Shown piece by piece: positions 17,378 to 25,848 of a stretch of DNA of 64,000 bases. Source of the stretch: Leptofilum sp965223525. GTDB taxonomy: Bacteria; Chloroflexota; Anaerolineae; Promineifilales; Promineifilaceae. The stretch is taken from contig NZ_CBDCWX010000004.1 of NCBI RefSeq assembly GCF_965223525.1, positions 434,001 through 498,000 of the forward strand, read 5' to 3'. Below the pieces are notes generated by a model. That model made no database searches and was not told where the DNA came from. It was given only the letters and a program-made list of their open reading frames with translations. The translations under genes and the position numbers were made by a program. Every line of letters begins with the position of its first letter. Position 1 is the stretch's first letter.

Positions 17378-19726
17378 TTAATTTTGGCTACATGCTGGCG
17401 GCGGGACAAATATTTGCTGGCTTACTTCTGCGCCATTGACGATGACGCTGCCTGTGCCAACAACGGCGCCACCGCTGCTGCTAATTTCAAAGGTAATGTT
17501 ATCATTTACGGCCGTTCCAATCAGTTCGCCTTCCCAATAATAGTCAAACGTTCCGCTAACGCCCTGGGCACGCATGAAAACCTGTTGGGTCCAGGAACTG
17601 CCTTCGCCACACTGTTCGGTGCCGTCTAGCTGGTAAATGTCCAGAGTGAGCGTGCCGTCGGTAGTGGGAACGGCCGTTGCATCGGGTATGGTTGTGCTGC
17701 CTGTGCGGATGGGCAATGCCTCAACATCGCCTGCCCAGGTTAGCAAGTCTGCAAAAATAAAGCCACGATTCCCTGAGTCATCCAACACATACAGCCAATT
17801 GTTGTTGGCCGAGCGACCCAGCACCGTCACCATTTCTTCCGCGCGCACGATGCCCAATTCATTGCTGTTGGTGCTGGCCTGGGCAAAGATGGAGGCGTTT
17901 TCAGTGGCAACGGCCGTATCCTGCGGCAGCGGTGTCGCGCTGGGTGTTAGCTCTGGCGTGGGTGAGGCGGTGTTGGTAGGAACGGCCGTGTCCGTTGGCG
18001 CATCTGTTGCGGTTGCCGTGGGTGGATTGGTGGCCGTTTCTGTGGGCATCGTGGTTGCGGTGGGTGTTTCTGTGTTGGCGGCGATGGCAGGGATGGTGGT
18101 GGGAACGGCCGTTTCCGCCACATCATCTGAGCCACCAATGAACTGGCTTGCGCCCCAGATAAGCAGTGCAAGCAGGGCTACACCCCCAATGATGAATAAG
18201 GGCGTTCGTAATTTTTTGCGGTTTTGCCCCTGAATCATCGCCTCAGCAGATTGCACCACGTTTTGCGAGTCTGGGAATTCTGAATCTGTTGCTGAAATTT
18301 TTTCCCAGATTGCCAACGTTTGCTCAGGGTTATTTTGTGCCAGGGCAGCAATAGCCTGGTTGTAAAGAGTGGCACAAATGCCTTCGTTGGCGCGCTTTTG
18401 CACAGCAAGCCTATCGGCAAACGGTAGTTTACCTCGTCGCTGTTCAATCACATCCCACTTGGCTAGGGCAGATTGATATTCACGGTTATCCAGGTGTGCC
18501 AATGCTTCTTCATACAGTTGGTTTAGCTGCGCTTGCAGCGCCATCGTTTCTAAACCAGCCCGCGCTTTGGTTTCCAACTCGTCCAGGTCTGGATGGGTGA
18601 TGTCGCGTTCGCGCAGGGCTTTTACGGCCGTTAAACTCTCAGAAAATTCGCCACTTTCCAGGGTGCGGTTGGCGCGCTCGATTAGATGATCGATAGCTTG
18701 CTGCCGTAGCTGCTTTGACTTTTGTTCCTGGTAATCTGGGTCGGCACGGTGAAGCTCATCCAGTTTGTCCAGGCAACGGGCAAACTCCCGGTCATCGTAC
18801 AGATCGCGGGCCGATTGCCACATTACCATCAGCCGGTCCAGGTGGCGCGCGGCCAGCGTGTCGGTGGGGCTGGGCATTTGCATGGCGGCGGTATTCAGCG
18901 CGGCGGCCATCTCCTGCGCGGTTTGGAAGCGGTGGTCAGGATTTTTGGAGAGGGCGCGTTCTAAAATGTTGACCAGCGAGTTGGGGGTGTTGGCTTCTAC
19001 AAGCTGGATGTCTGGCAATGGCTCATTGATATGCTTGAGCATAATTTGGTAGGTGGAGTCACCGTGAAACGGGGTTTCACCACTCAGCATTTCGTACATC
19101 ATGATGCCCAGAGAGTAAATGTCGGAGCGGTGGTCGGCGTGTTCCCCGCGCACCTGCTCTGGCGACATGTAAGCGGCCGTTCCCATTGCCGCCCCCGTAG
19201 CTGTGTGAGAACGACCACCCACAATTTTGGCAATGCCAAAATCCATAAGCACCGGCTCGTTAAGCAGATTGATCATTACGTTGGCAGGCTTCAGATCGCG
19301 GTGAATCATGCGCCGCTGGTGGGCGTAATCAACCGCCCCGCAAATGGTGGTGAGGATGCGGATGGTGTCGTTCAGCGGCAGGCGCAAACCAGCACCTTTG
19401 AGTGCCTCCAGCCGCTTACCGAGCGTTTCCCCCGGCACATATTCCATTACCATGAAGTAGACTTCGCCTTCGTGATTGAAGTCGTGCACCTGCACAATGT
19501 TGGGATGGCGTAGCTGGGCGATAACGGCCGCTTCCTGTTCAAATCGCTCGATAAACTCTTTATTGTCGGAAAGATGCTGGTGAATGATTTTGACGGCAAC
19601 TTTGCGCCGCAAATTTGGGTCTGTGGCACGGTAAACTGACGACATACCGCCGCGCCCCAAAATTGATTCGATTTCGTAACGGCCACCAAGCGTTCGGCCG
19701 ATCCAGCTAGGTCCAACTAATGTCAT
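17378..19726 (-). CDS. Membrane Ser/Thr protein kinase with extracellular SH3b domain
   Basis: A 782-aa kinase closely related to its downstream neighbour: GRGGMSSV (24-31), catalytic Lys46, HRDLKPAN (142-149) and DFG (162-164). Residues about 300-500 are helical with repeat-like spacing (TPR-like). A transmembrane helix lies at about 508-528. Outside is a long Thr/Pro linker, an SH3b-like domain (about 620-680: FAQASTNSNELGIV, WLYVLDDSGNRGFIF) and a small C-terminal beta domain. SH3b domains often bind peptidoglycan or peptides, so a cell-envelope sensor is plausible. The linker contains several ACGGCCGT copies read as Thr-Ala-Val. Confidence 0.9.
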   Translation of the reverse strand: MTLVGPSWIGRTLGGRYEIESILGRGGMSSVYRATDPNLRRKVAVKIIHQHLSDNKEFIERFEQEAAVIAQLRHPNIVQVHDFNHEGEVYFMVMEYVPGETLGKRLEALKGAGLRLPLNDTIRILTTICGAVDYAHQRRMIHRDLKPANVMINLLNEPVLMDFGIAKIVGGRSHTATGAAMGTAAYMSPEQVRGEHADHRSDIYSLGIMMYEMLSGETPFHGDSTYQIMLKHINEPLPDIQLVEANTPNSLVNILERALSKNPDHRFQTAQEMAAALNTAAMQMPSPTDTLAARHLDRLMVMWQSARDLYDDREFARCLDKLDELHRADPDYQEQKSKQLRQQAIDHLIERANRTLESGEFSESLTAVKALRERDITHPDLDELETKARAGLETMALQAQLNQLYEEALAHLDNREYQSALAKWDVIEQRRGKLPFADRLAVQKRANEGICATLYNQAIAALAQNNPEQTLAIWEKISATDSEFPDSQNVVQSAEAMIQGQNRKKLRTPLFIIGGVALLALLIWGASQFIGGSDDVAETAVPTTIPAIAANTETPTATTMPTETATNPPTATATDAPTDTAVPTNTASPTPELTPSATPLPQDTAVATENASIFAQASTNSNELGIVRAEEMVTVLGRSANNNWLYVLDDSGNRGFIFADLLTWAGDVEALPIRTGSTTIPDATAVPTTDGTLTLDIYQLDGTEQCGEGSSWTQQVFMRAQGVSGTFDYYWEGELIGTAVNDNITFEISSSGGAVVGTGSVIVNGAEVSQQIFVPPPACSQN

Positions 19727-19830
19727 GATGAATTAAACGATGCTTCAGTCATTTTTCTTCGAGAATTGATGAACAAGAAGAATTTTATGTATTTGCTATG
19801 CTGATTATGGCATATTCAACCAATCGTTTC

Positions 19831-19871
19831 CACATTTTACTCCAGCACTATGGTGCTAACTGTAAAATGTG
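19831..19871. repeat. Nested palindrome upstream of the kinase gene
   Basis: CACATTTTAC (19831-19840) and GTAAAATGTG (19862-19871) form the outer arms, and AGCAC (19844-19848) with GTGCT (19853-19857) an inner hairpin. It lies 105 bp upstream of the kinase start, a candidate operator. The gap 19727-20323 otherwise holds only the next two entries. Confidence 0.5.
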
Positions 19872-19968
19872 CGCTAAAACAGACGCCTATTATTGTAAAC
19901 CAGATTAAGCATCAACCTTAAAATCTGTATTTTGCCACTTGGGAACGCTTTTATGAGGGAAATGAAAA

Positions 19969-19993
19969 GGGAGCGGGGCCGCAACCCGCTCCC
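19969..19993 (-). terminator. Terminator-like hairpin in intergenic region
   Basis: GGGAGCGGG (19969-19977) and CCCGCTCCC (19985-19993) form a 9-bp GC stem. On the minus strand it is followed by TTTTCATTT, like a rho-independent terminator, yet no minus-strand gene ends here. An unrecognised minus-strand transcript is possible. Confidence 0.4.
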
Positions 19994-20040
19994 AATTCGT
20001 GTTCAAACTTAACCATAGAGGAGAAAAGGAGGAAAGAAAT

Positions 20041-20139
20041 GTGCGTTTCCTGAAACGTTTGCCGTTGCTTGTTCCGGGGGTAGGAACAACCATAAGTGTG
20101 TACTTGCCCCCAGAATACCTTACCTTTGTTAAGGGATAG
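20041..20139 (+). CDS. Possible 32-aa small protein or leader peptide
   Basis: A GTG codon preceded by AGGAGAAAAGGAGG at ideal distance (8 bases) opens a 32-codon frame, MRFLKRLPLLVPGVGTTISV and onward, ending TAG. It has a basic start and a hydrophobic middle without a full membrane span. The strong ribosome-binding site is the main evidence. No family recognised, and the next gene is 184 bp downstream. Confidence 0.35.
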   Translation: MRFLKRLPLLVPGVGTTISVYLPPEYLTFVKG

Positions 20140-20323
20140 CTAAATCGCTGTAAACATTTGGTTAACGATTGTGGATGGGTTAGAAGACAATGGAATGAAT
20201 AAGCAGGTGGGTTGTCACAGAGAAATATATCAAATCAAGAAAAAACACATTGTCAATGAGATGTCAATGTAGTAGAACACGGTAACGTTATTTTGTATCC
20301 AAAACACATTTAAAGGTAAAACG

Positions 20324-21007
20324 ATGATTGATTTTCCGTGGGAAGACAATTTGCTTGAGAGAAAAGTAGAATCAGATTTGAAAGATCTTCTAAAAACCCT
20401 TGTAGCGTTTTCCAATTCCGTGAAACCAGGGCATGTGGCAACTATTCTGATTGGTGAAAAGGATGATGGGACAGTCCAAGGCGTTAAGAATCCTGACAAT
20501 ATTCAGAAAAGAATTCGGAAAGAGTGCGACAAAATTTATCCTCCAATTCTTTGGAGATCAATGATTTACAAGAAAATGGATAAATTTTGTGTTCGTATTG
20601 AAATCGAACATGATGGGGATACTCCGCATTTTGGTGGACCAGCTTGGGTGAGGCAAGGTTCAGAAACTGTAATTGCCACAGAACAGGTTTTCCAGCAATT
20701 AGTTGATCTCAGATCTGATATTGTGAGCGAACTGGCAAAGTGGCTGGGAAAAAAGGTCACTGTGCATGGGGATACTTCAACTGTGCCTGTATCAAGAAGA
20801 GAAGAGAGTATAGGTGCGAGGCCTATGATTCATCTTTTTAGCCATCGTTGGGCATGGGATGAATTAGCGGAGGTTGTGTTTATCAATAATTATTGGGTTA
20901 CATTTGATAAACTGAAAATCGGAAAGAGGGTTTCCGAGCCCTTAAGTAAAATTACTTTATCTTTTGATGATGAGAATGATCGTCTAAGAGTAATAGTAGG
21001 GTACTAA
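20324..21007 (+). CDS. AlbA_2 domain (Schlafen-like) DNA-binding protein
   Basis: A 227-aa protein. Residues about 7-125 follow the AlbA_2/divergent-AAA_4 pattern: LLERKVESDLKDLLKTLVAFSN, GHVATILIGEKDDGTVQGVKN, IYPPILWRSMIYKKMDKFCVRIEIE and PAWVRQGSETVIAT. Such domains bind nucleic acid and occur in regulators and in some phage-defence proteins. The C-terminal about 90 residues are not recognised. The gene is AT-rich and lacks the ACGGCCGT octamer, which points to horizontal acquisition. Start ATG follows AAAGG. Confidence 0.72.
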   Translation: MIDFPWEDNLLERKVESDLKDLLKTLVAFSNSVKPGHVATILIGEKDDGTVQGVKNPDNIQKRIRKECDKIYPPILWRSMIYKKMDKFCVRIEIEHDGDTPHFGGPAWVRQGSETVIATEQVFQQLVDLRSDIVSELAKWLGKKVTVHGDTSTVPVSRREESIGARPMIHLFSHRWAWDELAEVVFINNYWVTFDKLKIGKRVSEPLSKITLSFDDENDRLRVIVGY

Positions 21008-21134
21008 AAGTGGGGTCAAGGGTGGGACTTAAATTTGGCAATTCTAGAAATGTCTTGGAATTGATTGTATTATATTTGGTGGCTAGATAGCCGTTTTACT
21101 TAGACTTATCTTGTTATCACTACGCCACAACCCA

Positions 21135-22292
21135 CTATTGCAATGAAACCCAAAACGTTGGCAAAAGGCCATTGCTTGTCACTTGCGTGAATTCGCCGCT
21201 GGCGAGTTCGAGGAACCAAACGGTGGGGAGCTGGTTGGGGGTGTTGCTGTTGTATTGTTGGAAGAGAAGGAAACGGCCGTCTGGTGACCAGCTTGGGGGG
21301 CCATGATGAATGGTAATATCGTCTGTCAGGGCGCGGGCTTCTGAGCCATCGGCGCGCATGAGCCAAAGCTGGCGGCCTGTGTTGGTGCCAGCCAAGCGGC
21401 GTCCAAAGGCAATCCACTCGCCATCAGGCGACCAAGCGGCGTTGCCGTCGTCAAAGGCACCATCTTCACTGAGAAGGCGATTGTTGGCTTCGCTGTTGAT
21501 GCCGCCCAGGTAGAGGCTAACGGCCGTTGCAAAATCGTGCCCATGCTCGTCGTGATTGTTGTTGCTTTCACCGTGAAAAACGACGGTGCGGCTGTTTTGG
21601 TAGAGTAATTGGTTGCCAATTGGGTGCCAGGCGGCGGGTGTGCCAACGATGCTGGGGTAAGTGAGGAAACGGCCGTCCGCAAAGTTGTACAGCCGAATGC
21701 CTTCATCTGGCGAACCAGCAAAGGCGACCCAACGCCCATCGGGGGAGAAGCGGGCGTTGCTGCCAACGGCCGTTTCATCTTCGAGCAGCAAAATAGATTC
21801 TCCGGTTTGGGTGTCTAGCCACCAAAGCTGGGGGTGGCCAAAGTTGGGTGGTTCGCGCCGCTCGTACAGCAGGCGACGGCCGTCTGGGTGCCAGACCGGT
21901 TGGGCGCATTCGGCATTTTCGCAGGTGAGCAGCGTTTCGGGCGAGCCGTTGAGGGGAAGCAGCTTAATCTGGCTGTTGCCGTCTGGCAGGCTGGTGGCGT
22001 AGGCAATTTGGTTGCCGTTGGGGGCAGGCGCGTAATTGAGCAGAACGGCTGTTTCTTGCGTTAGCTGCGTCGGTTGCCAGTCGGGTGTATTTGCCAGGAA
22101 TAGTTGGTACAGACCGGGCTCATCTTCAGCTAAGTAGAGGATGGGCGGGAGCGTGGTGGGGCGGCGAGGTGGCTGCAAAAAAGCGTAAGATGCGCCCAGG
22201 AAGGCAAATAACATCAGCAACAGCAGTCCAATTTGCCAGCGGGGGAGTTGTGGTTTGGCTTCTGGTTGGGTTTGCTGTGGTGCGTTGTTCAT
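21135..22292 (-). CDS. Membrane-anchored PD40/TolB-like beta-propeller protein
   Basis: A 385-aa protein with one N-terminal transmembrane segment (about 21-41, WQIGLLLLMLFAFLGASYAF) and propeller blades with recurring PD40 signatures: PAPNGNQIAYATS, HPDGRRLLYERRE, SPDGRWVAFAGS, SPDGEWIAFGRRL and SPDGRFLLFQQYN. The blades probably form a surface-exposed binding platform. It is paralogous to the next gene upstream and probably co-transcribed with it. No enzymatic residues were seen. Confidence 0.82.
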   Translation of the reverse strand: MNNAPQQTQPEAKPQLPRWQIGLLLLMLFAFLGASYAFLQPPRRPTTLPPILYLAEDEPGLYQLFLANTPDWQPTQLTQETAVLLNYAPAPNGNQIAYATSLPDGNSQIKLLPLNGSPETLLTCENAECAQPVWHPDGRRLLYERREPPNFGHPQLWWLDTQTGESILLLEDETAVGSNARFSPDGRWVAFAGSPDEGIRLYNFADGRFLTYPSIVGTPAAWHPIGNQLLYQNSRTVVFHGESNNNHDEHGHDFATAVSLYLGGINSEANNRLLSEDGAFDDGNAAWSPDGEWIAFGRRLAGTNTGRQLWLMRADGSEARALTDDITIHHGPPSWSPDGRFLLFQQYNSNTPNQLPTVWFLELASGEFTQVTSNGLLPTFWVSLQ

Positions 22293-22374
22293 GATTGTTT
22301 GACCCCCTCCCTAACCCTCCTCCTCAAAAGGGGAGGGAATTTTGCCCCCTCTCTCTGAGAGGGAGAGGGTAGTT

Positions 22375-23745
22375 TTACGGAAGCCAAGCAGGTAATGTGC
22401 CAGGCGTCGCGATTTCGGTGCGTTCGCCGGTGGTGATTTCGACGAGCCAGATGGCGGGCTTGGCATACAGTTCTTCCAGGTTGTATTGCTGGTAGAGTAG
22501 GAAACGGCCGTCTGGCGACCAGGTGATTTCTCCGTGATGTATTTGCGGATCGTTGGTGACCGCAAACGATTCTGAGCCATCGGCGCGCATCACCCAAATT
22601 TGGCGACCCATGGGCGTGCGCGGCAGCTTGCGGCCTAAGGCAATCCATTCACCATCTGGCGACCAGGCGGGCGAACTGTCGTCCACGCTGTCTTCGCCCG
22701 GCATGGGCTGGCTGAGGACGGTGGTGGCTTCGCTGGCCAGGTTGACGCTGGTTAGCTCCACGCTCCAGTTGGTGCTGCTGGTGTTGATGTTGGTGATGAG
22801 CAGGCTGTCTCCCTGCGGTCGCCACACGGCCGGGGAACCCATCTGATTGGGAATGAGCATCCCGGTGCCATCTGCCAAATTGAATAGCTGGATGCCCTGA
22901 TCAATAGGCGAAACGAAACTGAGCCACTGCCCATCGTCTGAAATGCGCGGGTACAGTCCCAACATTTGATTATTTTGAAAGAGCGGCACGGTCTCCCCAG
23001 TGGTGACGTCTAGCCACCAGAGACGTGGGTTGCCGGGCGGCGCGCCGGGTGTGGGAATGTTGCGCCGCTCGTAGATGAGGCGACGGCCGTCTGGTAACCA
23101 TTGCGCCTGGGAGCAAGCGGCTTCCGGGCAGGCCAGCAGTTCCCGATTGCCGCTACCATCGCTGTTGATGAGCCACAGATCGGCCGCGCCGCCGTCGCGC
23201 AGGATGGCGTAAGCAATCTGGCTGCCGTCTGGCTTGATGGCAAAGTCGAGTACGTCCGCGTCGGTAGCGGTGAGGGGCGTGGTGGTAACGGTTTCGCCGC
23301 CCACATCGGCGATGTAGAGCTGGTCGGCGGCTTCATCATCCCAACTGATGTAGACGATGCGCGGTTGGCCAGTCTGGAATTCCCAACTAAGTGACTCGTC
23401 TAGCTGGTGTCCTTGCTCGCTGCTGATCTCGGCGACGGTGACGCGGTAGCGGCTATCGGCGGCCAACGGCACGTCTGGCTGGAAGATGAGTTGGTTGCTG
23501 GCAATAGAAACTGTGCCAGGGATGGCGGGATCGAGGGTAACGGCCGTTTCCGGCACGTTGGCCAATGGCTCGCTAAAGGTCACCTGAATGGTAGCGCGGG
23601 TAGAAATGCTGCTGCTGTTGGGCGCAGGCCAAGTGCCAGTGGCTTCCAGGGCAATATTGTCGCCGTAGAGGATGACGACTGTAATCATTGTTGCCAGCAC
23701 AGCCAGGGTGGAAATAACGATGCGGTCGAAGCGGGTGAGTGACAT
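22375..23745 (-). CDS. Membrane-anchored Ig-like + PD40 beta-propeller protein
   Basis: A 456-aa protein. A membrane anchor at about 8-27 is followed by a bacterial Ig-like (Big_5) domain (about 40-125: ISTRATIQVTFSEPLANVPETAVTLDP, LAADSRYRVTVAEISSEQG). Then come PD40 blades (PDGSQIAYAIL, PDGRRLIYERRN, SPDGEWIALGRKL, SPDGRFLLYQQYN). The last blades are nearly the same as in the downstream paralogue. Role unknown; likely an exported binding protein. Confidence 0.82.
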   Translation of the reverse strand: MSLTRFDRIVISTLAVLATMITVVILYGDNIALEATGTWPAPNSSSISTRATIQVTFSEPLANVPETAVTLDPAIPGTVSIASNQLIFQPDVPLAADSRYRVTVAEISSEQGHQLDESLSWEFQTGQPRIVYISWDDEAADQLYIADVGGETVTTTPLTATDADVLDFAIKPDGSQIAYAILRDGGAADLWLINSDGSGNRELLACPEAACSQAQWLPDGRRLIYERRNIPTPGAPPGNPRLWWLDVTTGETVPLFQNNQMLGLYPRISDDGQWLSFVSPIDQGIQLFNLADGTGMLIPNQMGSPAVWRPQGDSLLITNINTSSTNWSVELTSVNLASEATTVLSQPMPGEDSVDDSSPAWSPDGEWIALGRKLPRTPMGRQIWVMRADGSESFAVTNDPQIHHGEITWSPDGRFLLYQQYNLEELYAKPAIWLVEITTGERTEIATPGTLPAWLP

Positions 23746-23784
23746 GGAGGGGTAATTGATAATTAAGTACTTTGTTTCAACATC

Positions 23785-23838
23785 AACCTCCGGGAGGTTT
23801 GATCTACGGCCTTACAAATTAGCGAAACCTCCCGGAGG
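23785..23838. repeat. Intergenic palindromic repeat (CCTCCGGGAGG type)
   Basis: CCTCCGGGAGGTTT (23787-23800) and AAACCTCCCGGAGG (23825-23838) are perfect inverted copies, each itself nearly palindromic. They fill the gap between two minus-strand genes and could also form a strong hairpin in the mRNA. Confidence 0.65.
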
Positions 23839-23858
23839 ATCATTCAAAATTACAAAAT

Positions 23859-24635
23859 TCACTGATATAGATATGGCTGGCTCGGCGTTTCCGTGGGCGT
23901 AATACTCTCCGCCACCAGCACGGGCATTTGCACACCATTGAAGGTACGGGCCTGGACGGTGCCAGCGACTTCTACCCAACTGTCTGGAGCAAGGACGGCC
24001 GTATCCGGCCACTCCACAATCAACCCAATCGGGGCGGCGTCGGCCACGCAGCAGCTAACGGTGAAGCGGCTCACCATGAACTGCGTTTCGGCAAAGCGCT
24101 CATCCCGGTAAACAAAGCCTACCACATGCGCCTCTTCGCCATCAAAGGCGGTGGGTTCTGCGCTGCGCTGGAACAGGTAGAGCCAGTCCAGGATGTTGCG
24201 TTCGCCTGCGTTGGCAATCACGCTCAATTCGCTGCCCTCTGGCGCATTGGCCGACACCAGCGACACGTCGTTGCCGATGTTGATTTCCCGATTTTGCAGG
24301 GCCGATGCGCCAAGTGGACGGGGTTCTACCAGCAGCCCCAGCACCACGGGGATGGCCAGCAGGAGCAATCCGACCCAAGTGACGTCGTGGCTGTGGACGT
24401 GCTCGTGCTCATGGTCGTCGTGATCATGGGCTTCATCGTGGGAGTGATTGTGGGCAGCCTGCCGCCGTTGTTGAATGGCGTAAGCGATGCCCAGACCCAT
24501 GAGGCCAACGGCCGTTAGCAGCGTTAGCACATTAAAGCGAGGGTGAATGTAAAAACTGAGCGTGCCGTTCAGCAAACGGCTCAATAAAAAGATGCCCAGA
24601 GCAATGAGTAAGATGACCTTAATCGTTTGTTTCAT
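23859..24635 (-). CDS. TIGR03943/DUF1980 family membrane protein (YcgQ-like)
   Basis: A 258-aa membrane protein with hydrophobic segments at about 5-22, 33-52 and 85-104. Between the second and third is a His-rich stretch with many HDH/HEH repeats (about 60-82), suggesting metal binding. The C-terminal domain carries EEAHVVGFVYRDERFAETQFMVSRFTVSCCVADAAP, matching TIGR03943/DUF1980. The family is paired with a DUF318 permease, as here. In Bacillus the pair (YcgR/YcgQ) belongs to the zinc (Zur) regulon; by analogy a metal role is possible. Confidence 0.82.
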   Translation of the reverse strand: MKQTIKVILLIALGIFLLSRLLNGTLSFYIHPRFNVLTLLTAVGLMGLGIAYAIQQRRQAAHNHSHDEAHDHDDHEHEHVHSHDVTWVGLLLLAIPVVLGLLVEPRPLGASALQNREINIGNDVSLVSANAPEGSELSVIANAGERNILDWLYLFQRSAEPTAFDGEEAHVVGFVYRDERFAETQFMVSRFTVSCCVADAAPIGLIVEWPDTAVLAPDSWVEVAGTVQARTFNGVQMPVLVAESITPTETPSQPYLYQ

Positions 24636-24646
24636 AATTTTTTAGC

Positions 24647-24704
24647 CGCAGATTTCGCGGATTATCACAGATTTTTTAATCCGCGTTAATCGTGAAAATC
24701 CGTG
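24647..24704. repeat. GCGGATT-type dispersed inverted repeat
   Basis: Between the two permease genes, GCCGCAGATTTCGCGGATTA faces TAATCCGCG...AAAATCCGTGGC, an imperfect inverted repeat. A related element is at 53885-53957. Confidence 0.5.
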
Positions 24705-24714
24705 GCAAATATTC

Positions 24715-25761
24715 CTACCAATTCAGGTTTAGGTTAATGAAAACGGTTATCAGCATGGTGAGTGCCAGCGGCAGCAGAATGAGATAAAGCACCACCCGCC
24801 GCCGGAAAACGCCCAGGAACATGAGCGCACTTTTGATGTCTACCATGGGGCCAAAGACCAAAAAGCTGAGAATCGAGCCAGTGGTGAAGCTGTTGACAAA
24901 GGAAAGTGCCAGAAAGGCATCCACCGTGGAGCAGATGGACAGCACAAAAGCCAACACCATCATGGCCACGACGGAGGTGACAGGCCCGCTGCCGAAGGCA
25001 ATGAGGGTGGATTGTGGCACAAAGGTTTGCATGGTGGCCGCCAGCATGGAGCCAACAATGAGGTAGCGCACCATGTCAATGAAGTCGTCCCCGGCGATGG
25101 TAACTGCCTGCCACAGACGTTGGGAACGGCCGTTCCCAGCCGCCATTGCATAATGATCATGATCGTGGCTATCGTCGGTCTGCGGCAAAATAATCTCTTT
25201 GGGCGGGGCAAACTGGAAGATAAGGCCCACAACAAAGGCGATGAGAATGGTAAAGGCAAAACGGCCGATTAGCACCGGCCCCCAGCCAAAAGCAACATAC
25301 GTACTTACCAACACAACCGGGTTAATCACTGGGGCGCTCAACAAAAAAGCGATGCCAACAGAGACGGGCAGCCCTTTTTGGTAGAGCCGTCGCGTTACGG
25401 GCACCACGCCACATTCACAGACGGGGAAGGCAAATCCCAGCAACGACCCCACAAACGCCGCTGGCACTGCCCGTCGCGGCACGTACCGTGCCAATGCTTC
25501 TTTGTCTACAAAAACATCAATCAGCCCAGAAACCAGCGAGCCCGCCAGCAAAAAGGGCACTGCTTCAATGAAGATTCCCAAAAAGATGGTGACAAAGGTT
25601 TGGAATCGTTCATTCAAGCCAGCGGGAACCAGGTTGGGGAAGAGGCCAATGAGCAGCAGCAGGATGACGACTGCGCCTAAAAGACGACCGTAATTTCTGG
25701 CAGAAACGGCCGTGTTTGCCCCGTCCGTCGTGATTGTTGGTTTCTCCTTAACTTGTGCCAT
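24715..25761 (-). CDS. DUF318 permease (UPF0718, YcgR-like)
   Basis: A 348-aa polytopic protein. The DUF318 signatures are visible: PFLLAGSLVSGLIDVFV, LGFAFPVCECGVVPVTRRLYQKGLP (the Cys-x-Cys motif), AFLLSAPVINPVVL, and the second repeat VLAFVLSICSTVDAFLALSF with FLVFGPMVDIKSALMF. A His/Asp patch DDSHDHDHY sits in the cytoplasmic loop at about residue 198. It precedes the TIGR03943 gene and the two likely act together. The ATG follows the -10 box by 6 bases with no Shine-Dalgarno, suggesting a leaderless mRNA. Confidence 0.87.
   Translation of the reverse strand: MAQVKEKPTITTDGANTAVSARNYGRLLGAVVILLLLIGLFPNLVPAGLNERFQTFVTIFLGIFIEAVPFLLAGSLVSGLIDVFVDKEALARYVPRRAVPAAFVGSLLGFAFPVCECGVVPVTRRLYQKGLPVSVGIAFLLSAPVINPVVLVSTYVAFGWGPVLIGRFAFTILIAFVVGLIFQFAPPKEIILPQTDDSHDHDHYAMAAGNGRSQRLWQAVTIAGDDFIDMVRYLIVGSMLAATMQTFVPQSTLIAFGSGPVTSVVAMMVLAFVLSICSTVDAFLALSFVNSFTTGSILSFLVFGPMVDIKSALMFLGVFRRRVVLYLILLPLALTMLITVFINLNLNW
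25121..25138. repeat. Example of the iterated octamer: 18-bp extended palindrome
   Basis: TGGGAACGGCCGTTCCCA, a perfect 18-bp palindrome centred on ACGGCCGT inside the permease gene. One of about 100 copies of the core octamer in the window. Confidence 0.8.
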
Positions 25762-25767
25762 ATCAGA

Positions 25768-25795
25768 AATATAAACAAATAACGGGTCGCGTCAA
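25768..25795 (-). promoter_or_regulatory. Promoter of the DUF318 permease, leaderless
   Basis: On the minus strand TTGACG (25790-25795), a 16-bp spacer and TATATT (25768-25773); the ATG begins 6 bases later. The -35 lies within the loop of the upstream phoU terminator. Confidence 0.65.
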
Positions 25796-25807
25796 CGACA
25801 CGACCCG
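25783..25807 (-). terminator. Terminator of the phosphate operon
   Basis: CGGGTCG and CGACCCG form a perfect 7-bp stem with an 11-nt loop, followed on the minus strand by TTATTTGTTT, 42 bp after the phoU stop. Confidence 0.7.
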
Positions 25808-25848
25808 CAGAAAGCAAGATTTTTAGAAAATGCTCAGTTGTGACACAC

